A program made the translations under genes and the position numbers. Below the pieces are notes generated by a model. That model was not told the origin of the DNA. It made no database searches and saw nothing but the letters and a program-made list of their open reading frames with translations. From Actinomadura darangshiensis (GTDB lineage: Bacteria; Actinomycetota; Actinomycetes; Streptosporangiales; Streptosporangiaceae), in the NCBI RefSeq assembly GCF_004349235.1, contig NZ_SMKY01000015.1:1-63828 (forward strand): a stretch of 63,828 nt of DNA, written 5' to 3'. This document shows positions 15,874-23,796 of this stretch, in pieces; positions within the stretch are counted from its first letter, which is position 1; every line of letters starts with the position of its first letter.

Positions 15874-16746
15874 ATGTCAGCGCAACTGTGGGTTTCGGTC
15901 GTCCAGATCGGCTGCTTCTTCGGACTGGTGGCCCTCGGCTACTACCTCGTCCTCGAAGGAGCCGACTTCTTCAACTTCGCCCTCGGCCCGTTCGCGATGT
16001 TCTCGGGCCTGACGGCGTCCTGGCTCATGGCCGAGCAGGGGTGGCCGCTCGGGCTCGCCGCCGTGCTCGGCATCGCGATCGCCGCCGTGCTCGCGGTCGT
16101 CACCGAGGTGGCGCTCGTCCGGCCGATCGACGCCCGCACGGGCGGCGGCGAACTGCCGTCGCTCATCGCGGTCGTCGCGGTCCTGTTCGCGGTCGAGCAG
16201 CTCGCCGGCACCCTGTTCGGACGGCAGCTGATGCCGGGCCGGTCGTGGCTGCCGCACACGTCCCTCGACCTCGGCTTCGTCACCGTCGACGGGCAGACGC
16301 TCGCGCTCGTGTTCTGCACGGTCGTCGCGTTCACCGGCGTGTGGCTGTGGATGCGCAAGTCCCGGTACGGGCGCATCCTGCGCGCGGTCGGCAGCAACCG
16401 GGAGGCGGCCAAGACGCTCGGCATGCCGGTCGGACGGGTCAGGCTGGTCGCGTTCGCGCTGGCCGGCGGCGTCGTCGGGCTCGCCGGGCAGCTGTTCGCG
16501 GCCAAGGCCGGGGTGAGCTTCCAGTCCGGTTTCGGCTGGGCCCTGTCGGGGTTCCTCGCCCTGGTCATCGGCGGGACGGGCTCGGTGTGGGCGCCGCTCG
16601 CCGGCGGGATGCTGCTCGCGCTCGCGCAGACGCTCGTCCCGTACTACCTGGGCAGCGCGTCGCTCGACTACGCCGTCCTCGCGGTCGCGATCCTGTTCTT
16701 CGCGCTGCGGCCGAGCGGGCTGTTCGTCAGGAAGGTCCGAGTATGA
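15874..16746 (+). CDS. livH: branched-chain-type ABC transporter permease LivH-like
   Basis: A 290-aa integral membrane protein with about eight hydrophobic segments. It has the LivH/LivM loop that contacts the ATPase (around GSNREAAKTLGMPVGRVRL, residues 173-191). It forms the translocation pore with LivM. The ATG at 15874 lies 4 bp after AAGGAG; a GTG one codon upstream is too close. Start of a tight operon livH-livM-livG-livF, with ATGA overlaps throughout. The binding protein is absent here and probably the one at 22-1239. Confidence 0.9.
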   Translation: MSAQLWVSVVQIGCFFGLVALGYYLVLEGADFFNFALGPFAMFSGLTASWLMAEQGWPLGLAAVLGIAIAAVLAVVTEVALVRPIDARTGGGELPSLIAVVAVLFAVEQLAGTLFGRQLMPGRSWLPHTSLDLGFVTVDGQTLALVFCTVVAFTGVWLWMRKSRYGRILRAVGSNREAAKTLGMPVGRVRLVAFALAGGVVGLAGQLFAAKAGVSFQSGFGWALSGFLALVIGGTGSVWAPLAGGMLLALAQTLVPYYLGSASLDYAVLAVAILFFALRPSGLFVRKVRV

Positions 16747-16796
16747 GTGCGGCGGACCGAGGGGCCGCCGCCGCTTCGGAAGGAGGCGGAGCATGA
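16743..16796 (+). CDS. 17-codon coupling ORF between livH and livM
   Basis: A short ORF beginning MSAADRGAAAASEGGGA. Its ATG overlaps the livH stop by ATGA and its TGA overlaps the livM start by ATGA. The first ten bases, ATGAGTGCGG, recur exactly at the livM start 50 bp later, and AAGGAGGCGG lies near its 3' end as the livM ribosome site. It may be a relay for translational coupling or the scar of a duplicated junction; there is no evidence that the peptide has a function. Confidence 0.4.
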   Translation: MSAADRGAAAASEGGGA

Positions 16797-17821
16797 GTGC
16801 GGTAACGGCTCGGAAGTCCTCCGGGGCGCTCGGGTGGGCTCGGTCGGCGGAGACGGGGCGGATCCTCGGGACGCTCGCGCTGACGCTGGGCGTGATCGCC
16901 TGGGCGGGCGCGGACCTGTTCCGGCAGGACCTCGCGCTCCTCGGCGCCACCTACGCGCTGCTCGCGCTCGGCATGTACCTGCCGTTCAACCTGGCGGGCG
17001 CCCTGTCGCTCGCCTACAGCGCCTACGTCGCGATCGGCGGGTACGCGGTCGGGCTCGTCGCGACCAAGACGGGCTGGCCGCTGCCGCTCGCCTACCTGCT
17101 CGGCGCCGTCGCGTCCGCCGCGCTGGCGGTGCTGCTCGGGTTCGCGACGCGGCGGCTGTCCGGCTTCTACCTGGCGGCCGTCACGCTGCTGTTCGGCGTC
17201 GCGTTCCAGAGCTTCCTGCTGGACGCCAAGGACATCACCGGCGGGGCGCTCGGCATCGGCTCGATCCGTCCGCTCACCCTGTTCGGCAGCGAGCTGGACC
17301 GGCGGACGTTCATCGCGCTGACGCTCCTCGCCGTGTGGATCGTCGCCGTCGCGGTGGACCGGGTCCGCCGGTCGCCGTTCGGGGTGGCGCTGCAGAGCTC
17401 GAGGGACGTCCCGGCGGCGGTGGAGGCGGCGGGAGTCGGCGTCCCGGCGATGCGGCTGACCGTGCTCGGCGCCGGCGCGGCCATCGCGTCGCTCGGCGGC
17501 GGCCTGTTCACCACCGCCAACCAGACGATCGGCCCGGACACCTTCACCCTGCACCTCGTCATGCTGGCGATCTTCATGCCGCTGCTCGGCGGGCAGGGCT
17601 CGGCGTGGGGCGCGGTGCTCGGCGCGGTGCTGGTCGTCGAGCTGACCTTCAACCTGCAGATCTTCGAGCGCTCCGGGTCGCTGATCTTCGGCGTCGCGGT
17701 GCTCGCGGTGCTGCTGATCGCGCCGGGCGGGATCCTCGGCTTCGCCGGGCAGGCGACGCGATGGCTGCGCGGACGGCTCGCCCGCGGCAAGGGGGCACAG
17801 GAGAAGGGAGCACGGCCATGA
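16793..17821 (+). CDS. livM: branched-chain-type ABC transporter permease LivM-like
   Basis: A 342-aa membrane protein with about nine or ten hydrophobic segments and the characteristic SRDVPAAVEAAGVGVPAMRL coupling loop near residue 205. It partners LivH in the pore of the importer. AAGGAGG lies 10 bp before the ATG. The stop overlaps the livG start by ATGA. Confidence 0.9.
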   Translation: MSAVTARKSSGALGWARSAETGRILGTLALTLGVIAWAGADLFRQDLALLGATYALLALGMYLPFNLAGALSLAYSAYVAIGGYAVGLVATKTGWPLPLAYLLGAVASAALAVLLGFATRRLSGFYLAAVTLLFGVAFQSFLLDAKDITGGALGIGSIRPLTLFGSELDRRTFIALTLLAVWIVAVAVDRVRRSPFGVALQSSRDVPAAVEAAGVGVPAMRLTVLGAGAAIASLGGGLFTTANQTIGPDTFTLHLVMLAIFMPLLGGQGSAWGAVLGAVLVVELTFNLQIFERSGSLIFGVAVLAVLLIAPGGILGFAGQATRWLRGRLARGKGAQEKGARP

Positions 17822-18597
17822 CCGTCCTGCTGGAAGGGGCCGGGCTCGGCAAGAGCTACGGCGGCGTCCACGCGGTCGACGACGTGTCGCTGCGGCTGTC
17901 CGCCGGGGAGGTGCTCGGCCTGATCGGCCCGAACGGCGCCGGGAAGACGACCCTCGTCGACCTGCTGGACGGCGCGCAGCCCGCCGACAGCGGGACGCTC
18001 TCGATCCGGGGGCGCCGGCTCACCGGGCCGCCGTCGCGGCGGGCCCGCGCCGGGCTTGCCCGGACATTCCAGCATCCGCACCTCGCGCTCGACCTGACCG
18101 TCCGGGAGAACGTGCTGCTGGGCGCCGCCGCGCCGAAGCTCGCGGGGGTCGGCGGGCTGCTCGGCGGGCTGGTCGCGGGCGCGTTCCGTCCGTCCGGGTC
18201 CCGGTTCGACGGCACGCTGCACCGGGTCGCGGAGGCGCTCGACCTCGGCGACCTGCGGCGCCGCTGCGGCGACCTCACGCTCGGCGAGCAGCGGCTCGTC
18301 GAGGTCGCCCGCGCGCTCGCGCAGGAGCCGTCGGTGCTGCTGCTGGACGAGCCGTTCGCGGGCGCCGACGCGGCCGGGATCGCGGCGATCTCGGCGGCGG
18401 TGCGCGCGGTCCGCGAGCAGGGGTGCGGGATCATCCTGGTCGACCACAACGTGGACATCGTCGCGTCCCTCGTGGACCGGATCATGCTGCTGCGCTTCGG
18501 CTCGGTCGTGTTCGACGGCGACCCGGCCGAGTGCATGGCGAGCCCCGAGATGCAGGACGTCTACTTCGGAACCGGTGGTGAGCGCGTTGTCCCATAA
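17818..18597 (+). CDS. livG: ABC transporter ATP-binding protein LivG-like
   Basis: A 259-aa ATPase subunit: Walker A GPNGAGKTT near residue 37, Q-loop in RTFQHPHL, signature LTLGEQRLVEVARAL (a less usual LTLGEQ instead of LSGGQ), Walker B VLLLDEPFAG, and the H-loop in LVDHNVDIV. It powers import through LivH/LivM with LivF. The ATG is fixed by ATGA overlap with livM. Its last 23 bases overlap the earliest possible livF start. Confidence 0.92.
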   Translation: MTVLLEGAGLGKSYGGVHAVDDVSLRLSAGEVLGLIGPNGAGKTTLVDLLDGAQPADSGTLSIRGRRLTGPPSRRARAGLARTFQHPHLALDLTVRENVLLGAAAPKLAGVGGLLGGLVAGAFRPSGSRFDGTLHRVAEALDLGDLRRRCGDLTLGEQRLVEVARALAQEPSVLLLDEPFAGADAAGIAAISAAVRAVREQGCGIILVDHNVDIVASLVDRIMLLRFGSVVFDGDPAECMASPEMQDVYFGTGGERVVP

Positions 18598-19390
18598 CGA
18601 GCGGAGCGTTCCTGTGGGGGGTCGTCCCCCCACAGGAAAACATGAACTGACGCTGGAGGGCGTGTCGGTGCGGTACGGCGAGTCGATCGCCGTGGCGGAC
18701 GCGTCGGTCACGTTCACCGGGGGTGCGATCAGCGCGCTGACCGGGCCGAACGGGGCCGGGAAGTCGAGCCTGCTCCTCGCCGCCTACGGCTCGGTCGCGG
18801 CCAAGGGCCGGGTGGTCCTGGACGGCGAGGACATCGGCGGGCTCAGCGCCGCCCGCCGGGCCGGCCGCGGGCTCGCGCTCGTCCCGCAGGGCCGGCAGAT
18901 CTTCCCGCGCCTGACCGTCCGGGAGAACCTGCAGGTCATGGCCGACACGCTCGGCCTGCCGGGCGCGGAGGTGGAGACGGCGCTCGACCGGTTCCCGGTG
19001 CTGCGGGAGCGGGCCCGCGCGCTCGCCGGGGTGCTCAGCGGCGGCGAGCAGCAGATGCTCGCCGTGTCCCGCGCGCTGATGGGCTCGCCGAAGGCGCTGC
19101 TGCTGGACGAGATGTCCACCGGCCTCGCGCCCCTCATCGTCGCGGAGCTGATGGACACGGCCCGGCGGCTCGCGGACGAGGGCACCGTCGTGGTGGTCGT
19201 GGAGCCGTCCATCGGCGCGATCCGGGACCGGCTCGACCGCGGCTACGTGCTGCTTCGCGGCACGGTGTCCGAGCCCGTCGACGGCGGACGGGAGCTGGAC
19301 GCCGCCTACCAGCGCGCGATGGGCGTCACGGCCGCCGCGAGCCCCGCGGACGCGGCGCCGCAGGCCGTTTCGCAGCGCGGCGGAAGATGA
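18575..19390 (+). CDS. livF: ABC transporter ATP-binding protein LivF-like
   Basis: A 271-aa ATPase subunit with Walker A GPNGAGKSS, Q-loop in VPQGRQIFPRLTV, the LivF signature LSGGEQQMLAVSRALM, Walker B LLLDEMSTGLAP and an H-loop position occupied by VVEPSIGAI, where Pro stands for the usual His-containing motif. The start is uncertain: GTG 18575 (used here, overlapping livG) or GTG 18614 with GGAG 7 bp upstream. The family normally starts close to HELTLEGVSV, so the N-terminal ~25 residues may be extra. A perfect 13-bp palindrome covers the second start. Confidence 0.88.
   Translation: MVSALSHNERSVPVGGRPPTGKHELTLEGVSVRYGESIAVADASVTFTGGAISALTGPNGAGKSSLLLAAYGSVAAKGRVVLDGEDIGGLSAARRAGRGLALVPQGRQIFPRLTVRENLQVMADTLGLPGAEVETALDRFPVLRERARALAGVLSGGEQQMLAVSRALMGSPKALLLDEMSTGLAPLIVAELMDTARRLADEGTVVVVVEPSIGAIRDRLDRGYVLLRGTVSEPVDGGRELDAAYQRAMGVTAAASPADAAPQAVSQRGGR
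18609..18638. repeat. perfect 13-bp hairpin at the livF start region
   Basis: TTCCTGTGGGGGG (18609-18621), loop TCGT, CCCCCCACAGGAA (18626-18638). There is no T tract on either strand, so not a standard terminator. It contains the candidate GTG start at 18614. It may control livF translation or be a palindromic element inserted in the gene; read in frame it encodes SVPVGGRPPTG. Confidence 0.75.
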
Positions 19391-19439
19391 GATACATGTG
19401 AGGGCCGGAAGCGACGACAGTCGAGAGGACAACCACGCC

Positions 19440-20261
19440 GTGGAGGACACGGGGACCCCGGAGCCGCGCGCCCAGATGCGCCAGCCGCGGGTGGCGGACC
19501 TGCTCGCCGACACCCTGCGGGCGCGCATCCTGCGGGGCGAGCTGCCCGACGGGAGCCTGCTGCCCAAGCAGTCGGACCTGCTGGAGGAGTTCGGGGTCAG
19601 CAAGCTCGCCGCCCGGGAGGCGCTGCGCATCCTGGAGACCGAGGGGCTGATCACCGTCCGGCGCGGCAACACCGGCGGGTCGGTGGTGCACGCGCCGAAG
19701 CGGGACAGCGTCGCCTACATGCTCGCGCTCGTGCTGGAGTCGCGGCAGGCCGCGCTGCCGGACGTGGGCTTCGCGCTCCAGCAGATCGAGCCGTTCTGCG
19801 CCGCGCTGTGCGCGCAGCGCCCGGACCGGCGGACGGCCGTCGTGCCGGAACTGCGCGAGGCGCACGAGAGCCTGGTGCACGCGGTCGAGACGGGGGACGA
19901 GAAGCGCGCGACGCCGGCGTCCCGCGAGTTCCACGAGGCGATCGTCCGGCTGTGCGGGAACGAGACGCTGTTCGTCGTGGCCGGGGCGCTGGAGACGCTG
20001 TGGACGGCGCAGGAGAGCGACTGGTCCGAGCACGCGACCCGCGCCGGGTTCTTCCCGGAGCCGGAGCTGCGCAAGCAGGCCCTGGACGAGCACGCGGAGG
20101 CGCTCGCGCTCATCGAGCAGGGCGACGCCGACGGGGTCGCGCGGCTGCTGCGCGGCCACCTGCGGGTCGCGCAGAAGTACCCGCTGACCGGGGTCAGCCC
20201 CGACCAGCGCGTGCAGGCGGCGCTGCTGCGGCCGCTGGTGCAGCCCGCCGACCACGTCTGA
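19440..20261 (+). CDS. FadR/GntR-family transcriptional regulator (copy 2)
   Basis: A 273-aa GntR winged helix (MRQPRVADLLADTLRARI, then EEFGVSKLAAREALRILE as the recognition region) plus an FCD effector domain with conserved helices around SREFHEAIVRLCGNETLF. The GTG at 19440 gives an N terminus aligning with FadR copy 1 (both reach RQPR.AD within 15 residues); a GTG at 19398 would add 14 residues. It lies 49 bp after livF in the same direction and probably closes the operon. Two paralogues bracketing the two halves of the pathway suggest a shared regulon. Effector unknown. Confidence 0.9.
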   Translation: MEDTGTPEPRAQMRQPRVADLLADTLRARILRGELPDGSLLPKQSDLLEEFGVSKLAAREALRILETEGLITVRRGNTGGSVVHAPKRDSVAYMLALVLESRQAALPDVGFALQQIEPFCAALCAQRPDRRTAVVPELREAHESLVHAVETGDEKRATPASREFHEAIVRLCGNETLFVVAGALETLWTAQESDWSEHATRAGFFPEPELRKQALDEHAEALALIEQGDADGVARLLRGHLRVAQKYPLTGVSPDQRVQAALLRPLVQPADHV

Positions 20262-20272
20262 CCCTTCTGGTG

Positions 20273-20310
20273 CCGGCGGCCGGGGACCTCCCCAGATCCC
20301 CGGCCGCCGG
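20273..20310 (+). terminator. strong GC hairpin after FadR copy 2
   Basis: CCGGCGGCCGGGGA (20273-20286) and TCCCCGGCCGCCGG (20297-20310) form a perfect 14-bp stem with a 10-nt loop, 11 bp past the stop codon. The lack of a T tract is common for actinobacterial terminators. Confidence 0.7.
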
Positions 20311-20582
20311 GCCGGCGAACCGCGCGGGGACGCCGGGTGGCCGGCCCGCCATGGAGCGCGCCGCGGAATCGGTTCTTCTCCCGCCTCGCAGAGGCGGCCC
20401 GTCCCCCGCCCCGGGACGGCCCGCTCCGGTCCGGCCGCGAGTCATCCTGGCGAGGACGCGGGCCGGCGCGCATCGGTAGATGAACCGATGCGCGTACCGA
20501 TTCCGGGCGGCCGGCGGCAGAGGTCCGCGACCGGGCGGCCACACAGAACCGGACGGTACGCCACAACTCCGGAAAACAGGGG

Positions 20583-20610
20583 TTGCCGTCCGTGACAGGC
20601 CGCTTACACT
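20583..20610 (+). promoter_or_regulatory. candidate promoter of the STAND/LuxR regulator
   Basis: TTGCCG (20583-20588), a 16-bp spacer and TACACT (20605-20610) form a plausible housekeeping promoter about 55 bp before the GTG at 20664. It supports that start over the upstream TTG, which would lie inside the -35. I see nothing else in 20311-20582. Confidence 0.55.
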
Positions 20611-20663
20611 CCAAGAGTCCCCCTGGCAGCCGGTCTTCCGGCGGGAGCTCACTGGAGGCGGCC

Positions 20664-23042
20664 GTGTCGCTGACCGCGACGCTGGAACGACAGACGGGAA
20701 GACTGCCGGCGGAGCTCACCAGCTTCGTCGGCCGCAGGGCCGAACTGGAACAGACGCGGCGCCTGCTCGACGGCCACCGGCTGGTCACCCTGACCGGGCC
20801 GGGCGGCGTCGGCAAGTCCAGGCTCGCGGTGCGCGCCGCGCGCCAGGCGCAGGACGCCTTCGACGACGGCGTGTTCTTCGTCGGCCTGTCGGGGCTGACG
20901 GAGCCGTCGCTGCTGGCCCAGACGATCTGCGACGCGCTGGGGCTGGGCGAGCGGGGCGGCGAACCGGCCGCCGACCGCCTCGCCGGCCACTTCGCCGACC
21001 TGCGGCTGCTGCTCGTGCTCGACACCTGCGAGCACCTGGTCGACGAGTGCGCGATGCTGGCCGAGGTGCTGCTGCGGGCGGCCCCGGGGCTGAACGTCCT
21101 GGCGACCAGCCGGCAGCCCCTCGACGTCATGGGCGAGTACACCTTCATGGTCGCGCCGCTTGGCCGGCCGGGTTCCGGCGCCTCCCGCGGTCTGGACGGC
21201 ATGAGCGGTCTGGACGGCATGGACGGCCTGGACGGCGCGGACGGCGAGGAGTGCGAATCGGTCAAGCTGTTCGCCGAGCGTGCCGCCGCGACCGTCCAGG
21301 GGTGGACGCTCACGGGCGCCGACCGCGACGTCGTGTTGCGGCTGTGCGACCGCCTCGAAGGCATCCCGCTGGCGATCGAGCTGGCCGCGGTGCAGTTAAG
21401 GGCGTTCTCGCCCGACCAGGTGCTGGGCCGGCTCGGCACCCACCTGTTCCAGGCGCGCGGTATGCGGACGAGCCTGCAGCGCCAGCAGACGCTGCGCGCC
21501 ACGGTCGACTGGAGCCATGACCTCTGCTCGGCGGAGGAGCGGCTGCTCTGGGCGCGGCTGTCGGTGTTCGCCAACGACTTCGACCTGGACGCGGCCGAGC
21601 ACGTCTGCTCGGGGGACGGGCTGGCCGCCGAGCGCGTCGTCGAGGTGCTGTCGGGCCTCCTGGAGAAGTCGATCGTGCAGCGCGCCGACCGCGGCGGCCA
21701 CGTCCGCTACCGGATGCTCGACACCCTGCGCGAGTACGGCGCCGAGTCCCTCGCCGGGCAGGGCCGGCTGGAGGAGAACCGGCGGCGGGACCGCTGCTTC
21801 GGCTGGTACGCGGGGCAGCTGCGCCGCGCCCGCACGGAGCTGGCGAGCGCGGCGCAGGTCCGGTGGCTCGGATGGTTCGACCGCGAGCGCGCCAACATCC
21901 GGGCGCTGCTCGGCCACGTCCTGGAGACGGCCGACACGTCCACGATCCGGGAGGCGATGGGCACCCTCGGCCGGTTCTGGGCGCTGCACGGCGTGCTGGG
22001 CGAGGGCCGGCTCTGGGCGGACCGGGTGCTGGAATCGCGCGACACCACCGGGGAGGGCTGGTCGGGCGTCCTCACCGTGGCCGCGCTCGCGATGACGCTC
22101 CAGAACGACCTCGGCCCGGCCGGTGAGCTGCTGGACCGCGCCTTCGAGCAGGCCCACGCGGAAGAGGACCGCGACGGGATCGCGAGCGCGCTCTCGGGCC
22201 AGGGGTTCGTGGCGCTGTTCGCGGGCGACTTCGACCTGGCGCTGCGGCGGCTCACCGCCGCCGACGAGGTGTACGGCGACACCGGCCACGACGACGTGCT
22301 CGTCCTGCTCGTCGAGGTCTTCCGCGGGGCGGTGTACCTGTTCAGGAACGAACTCCCCGCGGCGGTCGCGCACGCCGACCGGGCCGTGCGGATCGGCGAG
22401 GAGCGCGGCGAGCTGTGGGTCCGCTCGTACGGCACGCTGGTGGGCGGGCTCGCGCTGTGGCTCGCCGGCGACCTCGACGGGTCGCTGCCGCGGCTCCGCG
22501 AGGCGCTGCGGGTCAAACGCGACCTCGACGACGGGCTGGGCATGACCCTCGCTCTGGAGGGGATCGCCGGGTGCCTGTGCAGCCGGGGCGAGTACGTCCG
22601 CTCCACCAGGCTCCTTGGGGCCGCCGACCGGTTGCGCGAGTTCACCCAGACGGCGTGGTTCGGCCCCCACCACGCGGTCCTGCGGGACGTCTACATCGAC
22701 CAGTCGGTGCGGGCGCTGGGGCAGGAGCCGTACCGCATCGCCTTCAAGGAGGGGGAGCGCCTCCCGCTGGCGGACGCGATCGGCGACGCGCTCGATGAGC
22801 CCGCGAACGGGCCCGCCCCGCTCCCGGACGCCGCCGTCCGCGGGGGCTCGCCGCTCACCGAACGCGAACTGCAGGTCGCGGAGCTGGTGGCGGAGGGGCT
22901 GTCCAACCGCGACATCGCCGACCGGCTGACGATCGCCAAACGCACGGCCGACTCGCATGTGGAGCACATCCTCGCCAAGCTCGGCTACTCCTCGCGCGCG
23001 CAGATCGCGGTGTGGATCACTGCGCGGGAGACACCGCCCTAA
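20664..23042 (+). CDS. STAND-type ATPase regulator with C-terminal LuxR domain
   Basis: A 792-aa signal-transduction ATPase. The NB-ARC-like module has Walker A GPGGVGKS at residues 45-52 and Walker B LLLVLDTCEHLVDE near 118, followed by LCDRLEGIPLAIELAAVQLR (GxP motif). A TPR-like helical region fills the middle and a LuxR HTH (about 725-785, LTERELQVAELVAEGLSNRDIADRL) ends the protein. GGAGG lies 6 bp before the GTG. Between the Walker B and GxP motifs there is a GLDGM-type repeat made by three 18-bp units. Such regulators typically activate secondary metabolism or transport genes; the target is unknown. Confidence 0.9.
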   Translation: MSLTATLERQTGRLPAELTSFVGRRAELEQTRRLLDGHRLVTLTGPGGVGKSRLAVRAARQAQDAFDDGVFFVGLSGLTEPSLLAQTICDALGLGERGGEPAADRLAGHFADLRLLLVLDTCEHLVDECAMLAEVLLRAAPGLNVLATSRQPLDVMGEYTFMVAPLGRPGSGASRGLDGMSGLDGMDGLDGADGEECESVKLFAERAAATVQGWTLTGADRDVVLRLCDRLEGIPLAIELAAVQLRAFSPDQVLGRLGTHLFQARGMRTSLQRQQTLRATVDWSHDLCSAEERLLWARLSVFANDFDLDAAEHVCSGDGLAAERVVEVLSGLLEKSIVQRADRGGHVRYRMLDTLREYGAESLAGQGRLEENRRRDRCFGWYAGQLRRARTELASAAQVRWLGWFDRERANIRALLGHVLETADTSTIREAMGTLGRFWALHGVLGEGRLWADRVLESRDTTGEGWSGVLTVAALAMTLQNDLGPAGELLDRAFEQAHAEEDRDGIASALSGQGFVALFAGDFDLALRRLTAADEVYGDTGHDDVLVLLVEVFRGAVYLFRNELPAAVAHADRAVRIGEERGELWVRSYGTLVGGLALWLAGDLDGSLPRLREALRVKRDLDDGLGMTLALEGIAGCLCSRGEYVRSTRLLGAADRLREFTQTAWFGPHHAVLRDVYIDQSVRALGQEPYRIAFKEGERLPLADAIGDALDEPANGPAPLPDAAVRGGSPLTERELQVAELVAEGLSNRDIADRLTIAKRTADSHVEHILAKLGYSSRAQIAVWITARETPP
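21189..21242 (+). repeat. three 18-bp tandem repeats inside the STAND regulator
   Basis: Units at 21189-21206, 21207-21224 and 21225-21242 begin GGTCTGGACGGC (the third GGCCTGGACGGC) and encode GLDGMS-GLDGMD-GLDGAD. In frame, so copy-number change would lengthen a surface loop without breaking the gene. Confidence 0.8.
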
Positions 23043-23141
23043 GGTCGCGGTCGGGGAGGGGCACAGGCCGTAGCGTTGGCGCTGCACGCCGGGGGGCACG
23101 CGGCCCCCGGCACCCCCCGAGATCCTTGAGAGGCCCCGCCG

Positions 23142-23768
23142 ATGACCGAACAGACCCCCCGCAAGCCGACCAAGGGCGAGCGGACCCGGGCGAGCATCCT
23201 CGACTCGGCGGCGGAGCTGTTCTCCAAGTCGGGGTTCCACGCGGTGTCGCTGCGCGACATCGCCGCGCACGCCGGGCTGACCCACGCCGGGCTGCTGCAC
23301 CACTTCCCCGGCAAGGACTCCCTGCTCATCAAGGTCCTGGGGCGCCGTGACCGGGTGGACGCCGAGCTGCTGTTCGGGCCCGGCGTCCAGGACCGTCCGG
23401 AGGAGCTGCTCGGCATCTTCGTCGGCATCGTGTGGCGCAACATGCAGACGCCGGGGCTCGTCGGCCTCTACGTGAAGATCTCCGGCGAGGCGGCCGACCC
23501 CGGGCACCCGGCGCACGACTACTTCGTCCAGCGGTACCGGCTGCTCCGCGAACGGCTGACGCAGGCGTTCACCGCGCTGTTCGCGCAGGCCGGCCCGCCG
23601 CTGACGCACGACCCGGCGCTCGTCGCGGGCCAGTTGCTGGGGCTGATGGACGGCCTGCAGACGCAATGGCTCCTGGAGCCGGACGCGGTCGACATGCACG
23701 CGTCCGTCATCGCCTTCCTCCAGCAGCTCGGCCTCAGCATCGACTCCGCATCCCCGGGGAACCTCTGA
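23142..23768 (+). CDS. TetR-family transcriptional regulator
   Basis: A 208-aa TetR protein. The N-terminal HTH (residues about 12-58) includes ILDSAAELFSKSGFHAVSLR and IAAHAGLTHAGLLHHFPGKD; the C-terminal helical ligand domain follows. It is encoded 28 bp upstream of the GH3 beta-glucosidase in the same direction, so it is probably co-transcribed with it and may control it. No ligand can be named. Confidence 0.9.
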   Translation: MTEQTPRKPTKGERTRASILDSAAELFSKSGFHAVSLRDIAAHAGLTHAGLLHHFPGKDSLLIKVLGRRDRVDAELLFGPGVQDRPEELLGIFVGIVWRNMQTPGLVGLYVKISGEAADPGHPAHDYFVQRYRLLRERLTQAFTALFAQAGPPLTHDPALVAGQLLGLMDGLQTQWLLEPDAVDMHASVIAFLQQLGLSIDSASPGNL

Positions 23769-23796
23769 GGAGGACTCAGTTCACCCGAGGAGCCGT

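Noticed and set aside
18642..18650. ATG at 18642 as the livF start
   Set aside because: Out of frame with livF and stops after two codons.
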